DNA of 64,000 nucleotides, from positions 372,001 to 436,000 of the forward strand of contig NZ_JALKAQ010000001.1 of NCBI RefSeq assembly GCF_023016065.1, in the 5' to 3' direction. Source of the stretch: Marinobacter sp. S0848L (GTDB lineage: Bacteria; Pseudomonadota; Gammaproteobacteria; Pseudomonadales; Oleiphilaceae). The notes beneath the pieces are model-generated. The model did no database searches and was not told the origin of the DNA. It saw only the letters and a list, made by a program, of their open reading frames with translations. Position numbers and translations under genes: made by a program. Positions 19,733-28,907 of the stretch are shown piece by piece. Positions within the stretch are counted from its first letter, which is position 1, and each line of letters starts with the position of its first letter.

Positions 19733-20686
19733 TCAGGTGTTGACATGATCTGTTCCAGTATCCGGAACAATGCCCTCCGCTAAGCAGGGGCCGGCCAGCC
19801 AGGCCATGGGTACCGAGCTTCTCAAATGGGCAATAAAAGCCCGCACCCGGCGCGGCAGATGGCCGTGGGGGTAAAGCAGGGTTACCGGCAAGTCCGGGCC
19901 ACGCCAATCTGGCAGGCAGCGGCGGAAACTGCCGGGATGGGCGCGCATACGCTGTTCTACCAGCCAGTCCGGCATCAGCCCCAGGCCCCGGCCAGCGGCG
20001 ATGGCATCGCCCTGAACACAGAACTGGTCAACCGTAAACTGTCGCTCCGGGGCGGATAGCGGATAGGTCCCCTGGGCAGAATTGTGCAGCACCGTTCCCC
20101 CGCCATGGCGGTTTAGCATATCCACCCAGGCATACCGGCCGAGCTCTCCCGGCGTTGCAGGTAAACCGGCCTGCTCCAGGTAGCCGGGGCTGGCATACAC
20201 ACTCTGGGCAAGCAGGCCCAGGCGCTCCTGTCGCAACGGGCATTCGGGCACGGCGCCCAGCCAGAGGCAGATGCCGTTATCCAGTTTTTCCGGCACCCGC
20301 TGCTGGGTATGCAGCGCCACCCGCATGTCCGGGTATTCGTCCATGAAGGCTTCCACCACGCCGGCAAACCAGCCGCGCACCAAGGATTCATGGCAGCACA
20401 GCTCCAGCCGGCCGCTGACCTCCTCTTTCAGTTCATCCAGGGCTTCCCGCCCCCGGGCGGCCAGCTCAAGAATGTCGTTGCTGTATCGATAGAACACCCG
20501 CCCCGCGTCGTTCGGTACAACCTTTCTGGACTGGCGCAGCAGCAACGGCTGACCCACTGCCTCCTCCAACTGGCGAATCCGGCGGCTGAGGGTAGATTTC
20601 GGGCAACCGAGATCCCGGGTACTGGCGGTCAGGCTGCCGGTACGAACTACCGAGACAAAGGCTTCCAACTCTTCAAGGTCGTACAT
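19733..20686 (-). CDS. LysR-family transcriptional regulator
   Basis: 317 residues from the third in-frame ATG (MYDLEELEAFVSVV), which matches where LysR proteins usually begin; two ATGs 4 and 7 codons earlier are possible. The winged-helix DNA-binding domain is clear: TGSLTASTRDLGCPKSTLSRRIRQLEEAVGQPLLLR. The C-terminal LysR substrate domain follows. It is divergent from the fecB-like gene and flanked by iron-uptake genes, so it may regulate them; LysR control of siderophore uptake is less usual than AraC or Fur control. The ligand is unknown. Confidence 0.88.
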   Translation of the reverse strand: MYDLEELEAFVSVVRTGSLTASTRDLGCPKSTLSRRIRQLEEAVGQPLLLRQSRKVVPNDAGRVFYRYSNDILELAARGREALDELKEEVSGRLELCCHESLVRGWFAGVVEAFMDEYPDMRVALHTQQRVPEKLDNGICLWLGAVPECPLRQERLGLLAQSVYASPGYLEQAGLPATPGELGRYAWVDMLNRHGGGTVLHNSAQGTYPLSAPERQFTVDQFCVQGDAIAAGRGLGLMPDWLVEQRMRAHPGSFRRCLPDWRGPDLPVTLLYPHGHLPRRVRAFIAHLRSSVPMAWLAGPCLAEGIVPDTGTDHVNT

Positions 20687-20739
20687 AGGGCGTTCCATAT
20701 TTTGCAACAGACCGTTCCAATTTAAGGCTTTAAATTATT

Positions 20740-20758
20740 AATGCGAACCATTATCATT
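20740..20758 (+). promoter_or_regulatory. Candidate Fur box upstream of the fecBCDE-like operon
   Basis: AATGCGAACCATTATC agrees with the Fur core AATGATAATCATTATC at 13 of 16 positions by eye. It lies 56 bases before the chosen start of the binding-protein gene and 54 bases from the divergent LysR gene, so it could control both. Confidence 0.7.
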
Positions 20759-20813
20759 CTTTTCCACTTTGAATTGCAAACTATCTAACGCCACGGCATG
20801 GAGAATTTCCGGT

Positions 20814-21773
20814 ATGTCACAGCTATCAAACCGCCTTCGCAGCACACTGCTTCATACCTTGGTCGCTGTAGCCGTGGGTTCTGCCGGCCTCGGCAAAGCC
20901 CTGGCCGATACCCGAACCGTTGAATCCGCCTACGGGCCGGTTGAAATCAGTGGCCAGCCCGAGCGCGTGGTCACCCTGTACGAAGGCGCTCTGGACGCTG
21001 CGCTGGCAGTGGATGCCAATGCCGTGGGGGCGGTCATTACCCGTGGCGGCAGCGACGTGGCCGATTACATCAAATCCGAAGCCGGCGACATCGCGATTGT
21101 CGGCGCACCGGCGGAAACCAACATCGAAGCGGTGATTGCCGCCCGGCCAGACCTGATCCTGGCTCCGCCCCGCATTAACCAGCAGCAGGTAGCGTTGCTG
21201 TCCCGTATTGCCCCGGTGGTTGCCTCCAACGTGCCTATGTTCCAGCCAGACAGCTGGGAACGGGAAACCCGGCTGTTCGCAAAGGCCATGGGCCGCGAAG
21301 CCGAGGCTGAAAAGGTAATCGGGCAGGTGAAGGAGCGAATTAGCGAGGTGGCGCAAGTGGTCTCTGCAAAGATCCCGGCCGGTCAGCGTGATGCCGCCCT
21401 GGTACGCTGGATGCCCCAGGGGCCGCTGGTGATGGCAGAAGGCCTGTTTTCTGCATCACTGCTGCAGGCTGTCGGCTTTGAACTGACCGACAAGGATCTG
21501 GTGAAAGAAGGGCGCCCGCACAGCGAGCCACTGAGCCTGGAAAACCTGTCCAGCATGGACCAAAGCTGGGTATTCCTGGCCACACTGAATGAAGACGGCG
21601 ACAAGGCGCTGGACGCGGCCCGCAAGTCCCCAGCATTCGCTCGCCTGAACGCGGTTCAGAATGACCAGGTCATTGGTGTCAGCGGTCAGCTCTGGACCAG
21701 CGCCACCGGCCCCCTTGCCGCCCTCGCGATTCTTGATGATATCGAAGCTGCGGTGAACAACATTCAGCCCTGA
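20814..21773 (+). CDS. Iron-siderophore periplasmic binding protein (FecB-like)
   Basis: 319 residues from an ATG preceded by GGAG; an upstream TTG would add 15 residues of no family likeness. Signal peptide ends near ALAD. The mature protein is a class III binding protein: TVESAYGPVEISGQPERVVTLYEGALDAALAVDANAVGAV and AARPDLILAPPRI are typical of the FecB/FepB/FhuD group. It is the first gene of an operon with two FecCD permeases and an ATPase. It has no lipobox, unlike the lipoprotein binding protein across the LysR gene. Confidence 0.87.
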   Translation: MSQLSNRLRSTLLHTLVAVAVGSAGLGKALADTRTVESAYGPVEISGQPERVVTLYEGALDAALAVDANAVGAVITRGGSDVADYIKSEAGDIAIVGAPAETNIEAVIAARPDLILAPPRINQQQVALLSRIAPVVASNVPMFQPDSWERETRLFAKAMGREAEAEKVIGQVKERISEVAQVVSAKIPAGQRDAALVRWMPQGPLVMAEGLFSASLLQAVGFELTDKDLVKEGRPHSEPLSLENLSSMDQSWVFLATLNEDGDKALDAARKSPAFARLNAVQNDQVIGVSGQLWTSATGPLAALAILDDIEAAVNNIQP

Positions 21774-21784
21774 AGGCAACACTC

Positions 21785-22807
21785 TTGACCACCTTATCCC
21801 CAGCTCGAGCCGTTGCATCTCGCGCTCTTTTCCCGCCGTTCGTTACGGCGGGACTTTTGCTATTTCTGGTTATCATCGCCAGCCTGCTGTATGGCGCGGG
21901 GCCGGTCTCACCCAGCGACGCTTTTATGGTGCTCGCCGGCAGCGGCAGCGAAGAAGCCCGGTTTGTGGTAAGCGAATTGCGACTACCGCGCACAATCATC
22001 GGCCTGGTAACCGGCCTTGCGCTTGGCCTGGCCGGCGCCCTGTTGCAGTCCATGACTCGCAACCCGCTGGCCGAACCGGGCCTGCTGGGGGTCAGTGCCG
22101 GTAGTGGCTTTGCCGTCGCCCTGGCGATTCTGTTTGGTGCCAGTACGGCCACCCTGACCAGCTTCGTTGCCCAGCTGGGCGCCTTGGCAGGTTGCGCACT
22201 GGTTATCGCAGCCACCCGGGTGCAGGGGCTGGGTAACGATCCGGTCCGGCTGATCCTGGCCGGTGCCACCCTCACCGGGCTGTTGCTGGCGCTCACCTCC
22301 ATGCTGATGTTGATGGACCAGCGGGCCGCTGATGAGATCCGCTTCTGGATTACCGGCAGCATCGCCGGCAAGCCGCTCTCCATGCTGCAGGCGACCCTGC
22401 CCTCAATCCTGGTGGCACTGGTTCTGACCATCATCGTTGCCCGCCCCCTGGCCGCCATGGCACTGGGCGAGAAAGCAGCGGTGGGGCTGGGCCATCACCC
22501 CGGGCGCATCCGGTTTCTGATCGTGCTGACGGTCGCTTTGCTGGTGGGGTCCGCCACCGCCCTGGCCGGGCCGCTGATCTTTGTCGGGCTGGTGGTACCC
22601 TTTATTGCCAGGGCCTTTGCCGGGCCGGATATCCGCAAAACCCTGTGGCTGTGTGTGCCGGTAGGCCCGGCGGTGGTGCTGGCCGCAGACGTAGTCTCGC
22701 GCCTGATTGCTGCCCCGGCGGAATTGTCCCTGGGCGTGGTCACCGCGCTGATCGGCGCCCCGGTGCTGCTGGCGATTGTTCGTGCCGGCCGTATGCCGTC
22801 GCTGTAA
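21785..22807 (+). CDS. FecCD-family iron-siderophore permease, first subunit
   Basis: 340 residues, about nine or ten transmembrane helices. Signatures of the BtuC/FecCD family include LRLPRTIIGLVTGLALGLAG, MTRNPLAEPGLLGVSAG and GPLIFVGLVVPFIAR. The start is a TTG 12 bases after the preceding stop, with GAAGG upstream; no ATG is well placed. It pairs with the next gene as the membrane channel for ferric-siderophore import. Confidence 0.9.
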   Translation: MTTLSPARAVASRALFPPFVTAGLLLFLVIIASLLYGAGPVSPSDAFMVLAGSGSEEARFVVSELRLPRTIIGLVTGLALGLAGALLQSMTRNPLAEPGLLGVSAGSGFAVALAILFGASTATLTSFVAQLGALAGCALVIAATRVQGLGNDPVRLILAGATLTGLLLALTSMLMLMDQRAADEIRFWITGSIAGKPLSMLQATLPSILVALVLTIIVARPLAAMALGEKAAVGLGHHPGRIRFLIVLTVALLVGSATALAGPLIFVGLVVPFIARAFAGPDIRKTLWLCVPVGPAVVLAADVVSRLIAAPAELSLGVVTALIGAPVLLAIVRAGRMPSL

Positions 22808-22829
22808 CCCTGAGGTTTACTGATTAATC

Positions 22830-23819
22830 ATGCCGGATAAACGCACCACCCTTGCCAACAGCAGCCTGCTGGTTTTGCTGCTACTGGCGGTGATCACATC
22901 GCTATCGATGGGCACCGTTCAGGTCTCACCACCGGATGTTCTGCAGGCCCTCATGGGCAACGCAGACCCAATGACCGCCTTTGTCGTCAATGAACTGCGC
23001 CTTAGCCGGGTTGTTGCCGGCCTGCTCAGCGGCGCAGCCCTGGCCATGGCCGGCTGCCTGATGCAGACCCTGGCCCGGAACCGCCTGGCCACGCCGGGCA
23101 TAATCGGTATCGATAACGCCGCCACTGCCTTTGCCGTAGCATCCGTGGTGGGTGTGGGCCTGTCGCTGGCCCCCTCTGCCATGGCCCTGGCCGGTGCCGC
23201 CTGCGCTACTGCCATCGCCTTTGGCCTGGCCGGCGCCAACGGCACCCGGGGCTACCGGTTTATTGTGGCCGGCATCGGCATTGGCGCCATCGCTGGCGCG
23301 GTCACCCAGGTGATGCTCAGCCGGGTGGCCATCGACGCTGCCAACGCCGCCTATCCGTGGACCGTGGGCAGCCTGAATGCCCGCTCCGGCAACAGCGTGC
23401 TGGTACTGGCTATCGGCCTGGCCGCAGGTTACGGCATCCTGATGCTGATCAGCCGGGCCCTGAATACCTTGCAGTTTTCCGATGCTGTGGCCATTGCCTT
23501 GGGCACCCGCCTGAAAGCCACACGTATTCTGGGGCTGGCGCTGTCGGTGCTGCTCACCGGCCTGGCGGTTTCGGTGTGCGGCCCGGTGGGGCTGGTTGCC
23601 CTGCTGGCACCGGAGCTGGCCCGCACCCTGTGCCGGCCCGGCAAGGTACCGCTGACCGCCTCGGCGCTGGCCGGGGCCGCTTTTATGGTGGTAGCAGACC
23701 TGCTCGGGCGCACCCTGTTTTCGCCACTGGAAATTCCGGTGGGCATCATTACCGCCATCGTCGGCAGCCCCTACCTACTGTGGATTCTGCTGAAACCTTC
23801 CCGAAGGAGCCTGACATGA
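22830..23819 (+). CDS. FecCD-family iron-siderophore permease, second subunit
   Basis: 329 residues, paralogous to the preceding permease. It keeps ELRLSRVVAGLLSGAALAMAGCLMQ, LARNRLATPGIIGIDNAA and CGPVGLVALLAPELARTLC. The stop overlaps the ATPase start by four bases (ATGA), implying coupled translation of permease and ATPase. Confidence 0.9.
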   Translation: MPDKRTTLANSSLLVLLLLAVITSLSMGTVQVSPPDVLQALMGNADPMTAFVVNELRLSRVVAGLLSGAALAMAGCLMQTLARNRLATPGIIGIDNAATAFAVASVVGVGLSLAPSAMALAGAACATAIAFGLAGANGTRGYRFIVAGIGIGAIAGAVTQVMLSRVAIDAANAAYPWTVGSLNARSGNSVLVLAIGLAAGYGILMLISRALNTLQFSDAVAIALGTRLKATRILGLALSVLLTGLAVSVCGPVGLVALLAPELARTLCRPGKVPLTASALAGAAFMVVADLLGRTLFSPLEIPVGIITAIVGSPYLLWILLKPSRRSLT

Positions 23820-24628
23820 GCCCTGCACAAACCGCGACCCTGGCGGCAGACAGCATTACCCTGGCCCATCGCCAGTTCACCGTGGCCGAAAACCTGAGCG
23901 TGGCCCTGCCCACCGGCAAGGTGACCGCCATTGTCGGCCCCAACGGTTGCGGCAAATCCACCCTGCTGAACGGCCTGGCCCGCATCCACGCACCGGCAAA
24001 GGGCTCGGTGCTGCTGGACGGCAAGGACATTCACCGCTTACCGTCCAAAGACGTAGCCCGCAAACTGGCGCTGCTCCCCCAGGACAACACCGCCCCGGAA
24101 GGCCTGACCGTGGCCGACCTGGTACGTTTCGGCCGCCAGCCCCATCAGGGCTGGATGAAGCAGTGGTCAGACGAAGACCAGCAGGCGTTTGATCATGCAG
24201 TACAGGCGGCAGACGTTGCCGGCCTGGCGGAGCGTGCGCTGGATACCCTCTCGGGCGGACAGCGCCAGCGGGCCTGGATTGCCATGGCGGTAGCCCAGCA
24301 AACGCCGTTGCTGCTGCTGGACGAACCCACCTCGGCTCTAGACCTGGGCCACCAGATTGAAGTGTTTGAACTGATTCGTACCCTGAGCGGGCAAGGCAAG
24401 ACCATCGCCATGGTAGTGCACGACCTGGCCAGCGCCTGCCGCTATGCGGATCACATGGTGGCCATGAAAGCCGGGAAGATTATTGAGGAAGGCACTCCCG
24501 CGGAGATTGTCTCGCCGGAGCTTGTGCAGGACCTTTACGGGGTAAGCTGCGACCTGATTCAGGACCCCGCCACCGGCAGCCCGCTGCTGGTGAATGTGCG
24601 GCGCAACAGCAACTCCAGCGCGGCCTGA
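23816..24628 (+). CDS. Iron-siderophore ABC transporter ATPase (FecE-like)
   Basis: 270 residues from the ATG that overlaps the permease stop. Walker A is GPNGCGKSTLL, the signature is LSGGQRQRAWIAMAVAQ, Walker B is [12 protein letters not shown], and the switch His is in MVVHDL. It belongs to the FecE/FhuC/FepC class. A longer in-frame reading upstream lies within the permease gene and is not used. It ends 3 bases before the convergent exporter gene, without a visible terminator between. Confidence 0.93.
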   Translation: MSPAQTATLAADSITLAHRQFTVAENLSVALPTGKVTAIVGPNGCGKSTLLNGLARIHAPAKGSVLLDGKDIHRLPSKDVARKLALLPQDNTAPEGLTVADLVRFGRQPHQGWMKQWSDEDQQAFDHAVQAADVAGLAERALDTLSGGQRQRAWIAMAVAQQTPLLLLDEPTSALDLGHQIEVFELIRTLSGQGKTIAMVVHDLASACRYADHMVAMKAGKIIEEGTPAEIVSPELVQDLYGVSCDLIQDPATGSPLLVNVRRNSNSSAA

Positions 24629-24631
24629 ACC

Positions 24632-25843
24632 TCAGACCGCAGCCTCCGCCGCCGCTTCTGCGGCTTTCTCCCGGGCCACTGCCGCTGGGGCACCCAGCGA
24701 CAGCAACACCGCACCCACTGAACAGGCCAGCATACTCAGGGCAATCGGCAGCAACGCTTCACCCCCGAATGCGGCAGACAGGGCGCTGATGGCCCCCGCC
24801 AGGGTAAACTGGGACGCCCCCAGCATAGCCGCCGCGGTGCCGCCCATATGCGGGAAGAACTCCAGGGCATTCGCCATGTTGTTTGGCACAATACCGCCCT
24901 GACAGCCCACCGCGGCAATAATAAACCCGGCCACCGCCCACAAGGGGCCGTCCATCATAACCACCGCCACCAGGCCCAGCAGCATCACGAACTGGATAAC
25001 CACCTGCACCCGCAGCAAAACCACCGATGAGAAGGTGCGCAGCAGTGGCCGGTTGATCAGGTTCAGCACCGCCATCAAACCGATATTGGCGGCAAACAGC
25101 ATGGAGAAGGTGCTGTTCGACAGCCCGAACCACTCCTGGTAGATAAACGATGAATGGGTAATAAACAGCATCATGCTGCTGAAGCACATTACCTGGATGC
25201 CGATAAATCGCATGGTGGTGCGGTGCCTGAGCACCAGCATGTAGTTGGTCACCAGGGTTTTGACGGGAGTTGTTGCCCGGGGCCGGGGCTTGAGACGGGG
25301 AAACAAAGCCAGCTGAAGCACCACGGCCAGGAAGAAGGCGTAGCCGGCCAGGAACACATAGATCAGGTGCCAGTCGCCCAGCGCCAGCATAAGGGCACCA
25401 AGGGACGGTGCCGCCGCCGGGGCAATAAACATGATCAGCCCGATCAGCCCGAACAGTCGGGCGGCTTCCTGTCCGCCAACCTGGTCCCGCACAATGGCCG
25501 GTACCGATACCGCACAGAAGGCACCGCCAATGCCCTGCACCACGCGCCAGGCGATCATACTGGTGAGGTTGTCGGCCAGCGCGACCATCAGGCTGGCCAC
25601 CGCAAACACCGCAAGCCCCGCAAACAGGATGTTCCGACGCCCGTAACGGTCAGACAGCGGCCCGCCCACCAGCTGCGCAAGCCCCAGCGTCGCCACATAG
25701 GCGCTCAGGGTAAGGCCAACATCGGCATGGGGAATGCCGAAGCCATCGGCGATGCTGGGAAACGCCGGCAAATACGCATCCAGGGCCAACGGCCCCAGCG
25801 CAACGGTCATGCCCAGTAACAATGCGAGCTGAAAGTGGGACAA
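24632..25843 (-). CDS. Bcr/CflA-family MFS exporter
   Basis: 403 residues, 12 transmembrane helices. It has the MFS motif A LVGGPLSDRYGRRNILFAGL and the DHA1 motif RVVQGIGGAFCAVSVPAIVRD, typical of the Bcr/CflA drug-resistance subfamily. The start is TTG with a strong AGGAGG seven bases upstream. A Fur-box-like site lies about 29-46 bases before it, and the gene abuts the siderophore operon. That context suggests export of a siderophore or metal-related compound, but this is inference; family members also export bicyclomycin, sulphonamides and dipeptides. Confidence 0.88.
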   Translation of the reverse strand: MSHFQLALLLGMTVALGPLALDAYLPAFPSIADGFGIPHADVGLTLSAYVATLGLAQLVGGPLSDRYGRRNILFAGLAVFAVASLMVALADNLTSMIAWRVVQGIGGAFCAVSVPAIVRDQVGGQEAARLFGLIGLIMFIAPAAAPSLGALMLALGDWHLIYVFLAGYAFFLAVVLQLALFPRLKPRPRATTPVKTLVTNYMLVLRHRTTMRFIGIQVMCFSSMMLFITHSSFIYQEWFGLSNSTFSMLFAANIGLMAVLNLINRPLLRTFSSVVLLRVQVVIQFVMLLGLVAVVMMDGPLWAVAGFIIAAVGCQGGIVPNNMANALEFFPHMGGTAAAMLGASQFTLAGAISALSAAFGGEALLPIALSMLACSVGAVLLSLGAPAAVAREKAAEAAAEAAV

Positions 25844-25871
25844 AATCTACCTCCTGTGCAAGGTAGATAGC

Positions 25872-25889
25872 TAACAGTAATTATTATCA
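25872..25889 (-). promoter_or_regulatory. Fur-box-like site upstream of the Bcr-type exporter
   Basis: AACAGTAATTATTATCA agrees with the Fur core AATGATAATCATTATCA at 13 of 17 positions by eye. Its AT-rich nature could also give chance similarity. Confidence 0.5.
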
Positions 25890-25919
25890 AACAGCAATCA
25901 GAGTTTGCCGCAAACCCGA

Positions 25920-26351
25920 CTAATTGAGCATACATTCCCGGCTGTATAACTGACTGACCTGGCGCCGTTTTTGCCGCAGCCTGTTGCCCCGCTCATTGCC
26001 GTATACGGCCCGGAGCTGGCCCTGAATCCGGTCCAGCTGCTTCCGGTATTTCTCACACTGCCTGGCCAGCTTTTCGGTTTCCCGGGCCCGCGCATAGCGG
26101 TCCCGGGAACCGGGTTCCAGCAGGCGGTTCACTTCAGCCCGGCTCCGGCGCACCTTGTCGGCCTGGCGGATGTTCTCACTCATGGGTACAGTCACCGGCG
26201 GCTGTACCGTCACACTGGAATGCCGCTGCTGTTTCGGAGGCGTATCGGAGAAGTGGATAACGCCGTTGGCATCCGTCCAGCGGTAGATTTTGGCGGTCGC
26301 CGGTGTTGCCAGCGCCACACATAGCAGGATCAGGGCCATTATCCTTGGCAT
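25920..26351 (-). CDS. DUF4124 periplasmic protein
   Basis: 143 residues from an ATG preceded by AGGATGTGG; an earlier in-frame start adds 21 non-signal residues. Signal peptide MPRIMALILLCVALATPATA, then the DUF4124 motif KIYRWTDANGVIHFSDTPP immediately after cleavage. The rest is an Arg/Lys/Gln-rich helix (SRAEVNRLLEPGSRDRYARA) with two cysteines (CEKYRK and REC near the end). DUF4124 proteins are common in gammaproteobacteria; function unknown. It is divergent from the arginine transport operon. Confidence 0.85.
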   Translation of the reverse strand: MPRIMALILLCVALATPATAKIYRWTDANGVIHFSDTPPKQQRHSSVTVQPPVTVPMSENIRQADKVRRSRAEVNRLLEPGSRDRYARARETEKLARQCEKYRKQLDRIQGQLRAVYGNERGNRLRQKRRQVSQLYSRECMLN

Positions 26352-26543
26352 GATTCCACATCCTGTGAAAGTGTTTATGACTAATTTGGTTATGGTATTG
26401 CTTGCATTGATCAAACATTACGCCAGAATATTCTACAGGAAACTGCCGCTATTTTTACCAAAACCCTACAAAGCGGTATTGATTTCCACGGCGACAGTCC
26501 GTAAAACATGCGCCTTTGAACGACAGCCCCCAGGAGTCACCCC

Positions 26544-27314
26544 ATGGCGGATGCAGCGCCTCTGATTTGTAGGGACATTCATAAAACCTTTAACGACCTC
26601 GAAGTTCTCAAGGGCATTTCTCTTGAGACCCGTAAAGGCGATGTCGTGTCTCTGATTGGCAGCTCCGGCTCTGGCAAGAGTACGTTCCTACGCTGCATCA
26701 ACTTGCTGGAAACACCGACCTCCGGCGACATTATCGTTCACGGCGACCCTGTTCAGTTCAAGCACAACCGGAAGGGCGAGCGAATCCCCGCCAGTAACCG
26801 TCAGGTGGAGCTGATTCGTGCCCGTCTGTCGATGGTTTTCCAAGGTTTCAATTTGTGGTCACACATGACGGTGCTGGAAAACATCATCGAAGCGCCCGTC
26901 CATGTCCTGAAGGTACCCAGAAAAGAAGCCATCGAACGCGCCGAAGCGTATCTGCACAAAGTCGGCATTTACGAGCGCAAAGATTATTACCCGGCGCAGA
27001 TGTCCGGCGGCCAACAGCAACGGGCTGCCATCGCCCGGGCGCTGGCGATGGAGCCAGAGGTTATGTTGTTTGACGAGCCGACTTCAGCGCTGGACCCCGA
27101 GCTGGTGGGCGAGGTTTTAAAAGTTATGCAGAGCCTGGCCGAGGAAGGCCGCACCATGATCGTGGTGACTCACGAAATGGCGTTTGCAAGGGATGTGTCG
27201 AGTCAGGTCCTGTTTTTGCATCAGGGCGTGATTGAGGAGCAAGGTACGCCGGAGAAGGTGTTTGATCATCCGGAATCTGAACGTATGCAGCAATTTCTTG
27301 CTCCCAAGTTCTGA
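26544..27314 (+). CDS. aotP: Arginine/ornithine ABC transporter ATPase
   Basis: 256 residues, a polar amino-acid transport ATPase (HisP/GlnQ/AotP class). Walker [12 protein letters not shown], the HisP-type insertion [33 protein letters not shown], signature [17 protein letters not shown], Walker [20 protein letters not shown] precedes the ATG. It heads the order ATPase, binding protein, permease, permease, astE. Arginine is the inferred substrate because the operon ends in astE and the rest of the succinyltransferase pathway follows. Confidence 0.9.
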   Translation: MADAAPLICRDIHKTFNDLEVLKGISLETRKGDVVSLIGSSGSGKSTFLRCINLLETPTSGDIIVHGDPVQFKHNRKGERIPASNRQVELIRARLSMVFQGFNLWSHMTVLENIIEAPVHVLKVPRKEAIERAEAYLHKVGIYERKDYYPAQMSGGQQQRAAIARALAMEPEVMLFDEPTSALDPELVGEVLKVMQSLAEEGRTMIVVTHEMAFARDVSSQVLFLHQGVIEEQGTPEKVFDHPESERMQQFLAPKF

Positions 27315-27402
27315 GTACCGGTGCTATCTTGAAACCGGAACTAGAATAGAAAACTTCTATAAAAAATAAAGCCTGAAGGGCAAATGATCGGAGAAGTGAC
27401 AC

Positions 27403-28149
27403 ATGAAGAAACTATTAATTGCAGCAAGTTGCGCCATGGCCATGTTCGCAAGCGGCGCACAGGCCCAGGATCTGCGGATTGCATTTGACGTACCTTACGA
27501 GCCGTTTGAATACAAAGATGACAACGGCGAACTGACCGGTTTTGAAGTAGAACTCGCCAGTGCCATGTGCGAAGAGCTGGAAGCCAATTGCGAGTTCGTG
27601 ATCCAGGCATGGGACGGTATGATTCCTGGCCTGATCGCCCGTAAATTCGACCTGATTATGTCGTCTATGTCGATCACCGAAGAGCGGGCCAAACGCGTAC
27701 TCTTCTCCGACCCGTACTACATCACCCCGGGCGGCTGGTTCGGCCCTGAGTCGTTCAACACCGATGTGACCGATCTGGAAGCCATGAAGGGTAAAACCGT
27801 TGGCGTGCAGCGCGGCACCACCATGGATACCTACGTAACCGAGAACATGCACAGCGCCGTATCCATCAAACGTTACACCACCGCTGAAGACATGGTTCTG
27901 GACCTTGAAGGTCAGCGTATTGATGTAGCCTTTGTTGATTATCCGGTTGGCGAGCAAACCATTCTGAACCGAGACGGTTACAAAGAAGTCGGCGAGCCAG
28001 TGAAACTGGGTGAAGGGGTTGGCGTTGCCATGCGTAAGCGTGACGCCAAACTGGCCAAAGAGATCAATGCCGCTCTGAAGACTCTGAAAGAGAATGGCAC
28101 CTACGATGACATCATGGCCAAGTACTTCAACTACGACATCAAGATTTAA
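27403..28149 (+). CDS. aotJ: Arginine/ornithine-binding periplasmic protein
   Basis: 248 residues, signal peptide ending AQAQ, then a class II amino-acid binding protein (LAO/HisJ/AotJ type): LRIAFDVPYEPFEYKDDNGE, GFEVELASAMCEEL, DGMIPGLIARKFDLIMSSMS, ITEERAKRVLFSDPYY and VGVQRGTTMD line the ligand site. A stable hairpin follows the stop, before the permease genes, which could raise the binding-protein mRNA level relative to the permeases. Arginine/ornithine specificity is inferred from astE in the same operon. Confidence 0.9.
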   Translation: MKKLLIAASCAMAMFASGAQAQDLRIAFDVPYEPFEYKDDNGELTGFEVELASAMCEELEANCEFVIQAWDGMIPGLIARKFDLIMSSMSITEERAKRVLFSDPYYITPGGWFGPESFNTDVTDLEAMKGKTVGVQRGTTMDTYVTENMHSAVSIKRYTTAEDMVLDLEGQRIDVAFVDYPVGEQTILNRDGYKEVGEPVKLGEGVGVAMRKRDAKLAKEINAALKTLKENGTYDDIMAKYFNYDIKI

Positions 28150-28157
28150 ACCACTCC

Positions 28158-28181
28158 GGGAGCGGCCAATAGGCTGCTCCC
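28158..28181 (+). other. Stable hairpin between aotJ and aotQ
   Basis: GGGAGCGGCC and GGCTGCTCCC pair over 10 bp (one G-U in RNA) around an AATA loop, nine bases after the aotJ stop. No T run follows, so it looks like an mRNA-stabilising or processing hairpin rather than a terminator. Confidence 0.75.
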
Positions 28182-28199
28182 AGCATTCCGGATTTTCTC

Positions 28200-28904
28200 A
28201 TGCTTGATCTGAAAGGCTACGGCCCCGCCCTCGCAGAAGGTGCCGTGGTTACCATTGAGCTGGCATTTTTGTCGTTGGCACTGGCGGTTACTCTTGGCCT
28301 GCTGGGCGCTTCGGCCAAACTTTCTGGCAACCGCGTACTAACGGGCATCGCCACTGCCTACACCACTCTGATTCGGGGCGTACCCGATTTGGTGATGATG
28401 CTGCTGTTCTATTATGGCGGTCAGGTAGCGGTAAATGCCCTTTCCGATTATTTGTGGGAAACCCGGGAAATTGATTTCTTCTTCCAGTTCGACCCGTTTA
28501 TCTCTGGCGTGGTCACTATCGGCCTGATTTTTGGCGCTTACATGACGGAAACGTTCCGCGGTGCGTTTCTGGCGGTGAATGTGGGCCAGATTGAAGCGGC
28601 TAAGGCTTATGGCTTTACCCGCTGGCATACGTTTCGCCGGGTGATGATCCCGCAGATGATGCGCCATGCTCTGCCGGGCATCGGGAACAACTGGCAAGTG
28701 CTACTGAAGACCACGGCGCTGGTGTCCATCATCGGTCTTACCGACATGGTGCGTGTCGCCGAGGAAGCCGCCAAGGCGGAGCGGATGCCGTTCCATTTCT
28801 TTATTCCTGTTGCGGCTGTGTATCTGGCTCTGACGGCAATCACTGAGCTGTTCATCCGCTGGCTTGATAAACGAGCCAACGTCGGCGTGGTTCAGGGGAA
28901 TTAA
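28200..28904 (+). CDS. aotQ: Arginine/ornithine ABC transporter permease
   Basis: 234 residues, an HisQ/AotQ-type inner-membrane permease with about five helices. It has TTLIRGVPDLVMMLLFYYGGQ near the N-terminal third, TETFRGAFLAVNVGQIEAAKAYGFTRWHTFRRVMIPQMMRHALPG (the EAA loop that contacts AotP) and NNWQVLLKTTALVSIIG. It follows the hairpin after aotJ and lies three bases before aotM. Confidence 0.9.
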   Translation: MLDLKGYGPALAEGAVVTIELAFLSLALAVTLGLLGASAKLSGNRVLTGIATAYTTLIRGVPDLVMMLLFYYGGQVAVNALSDYLWETREIDFFFQFDPFISGVVTIGLIFGAYMTETFRGAFLAVNVGQIEAAKAYGFTRWHTFRRVMIPQMMRHALPGIGNNWQVLLKTTALVSIIGLTDMVRVAEEAAKAERMPFHFFIPVAAVYLALTAITELFIRWLDKRANVGVVQGN

Positions 28905-28907
28905 ACG

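Noticed and set aside
16741..24628. Iron island as a horizontally acquired genomic island
   Set aside because: No integrase, tRNA, direct repeats or IS at its borders; a higher GC impression alone is not enough.
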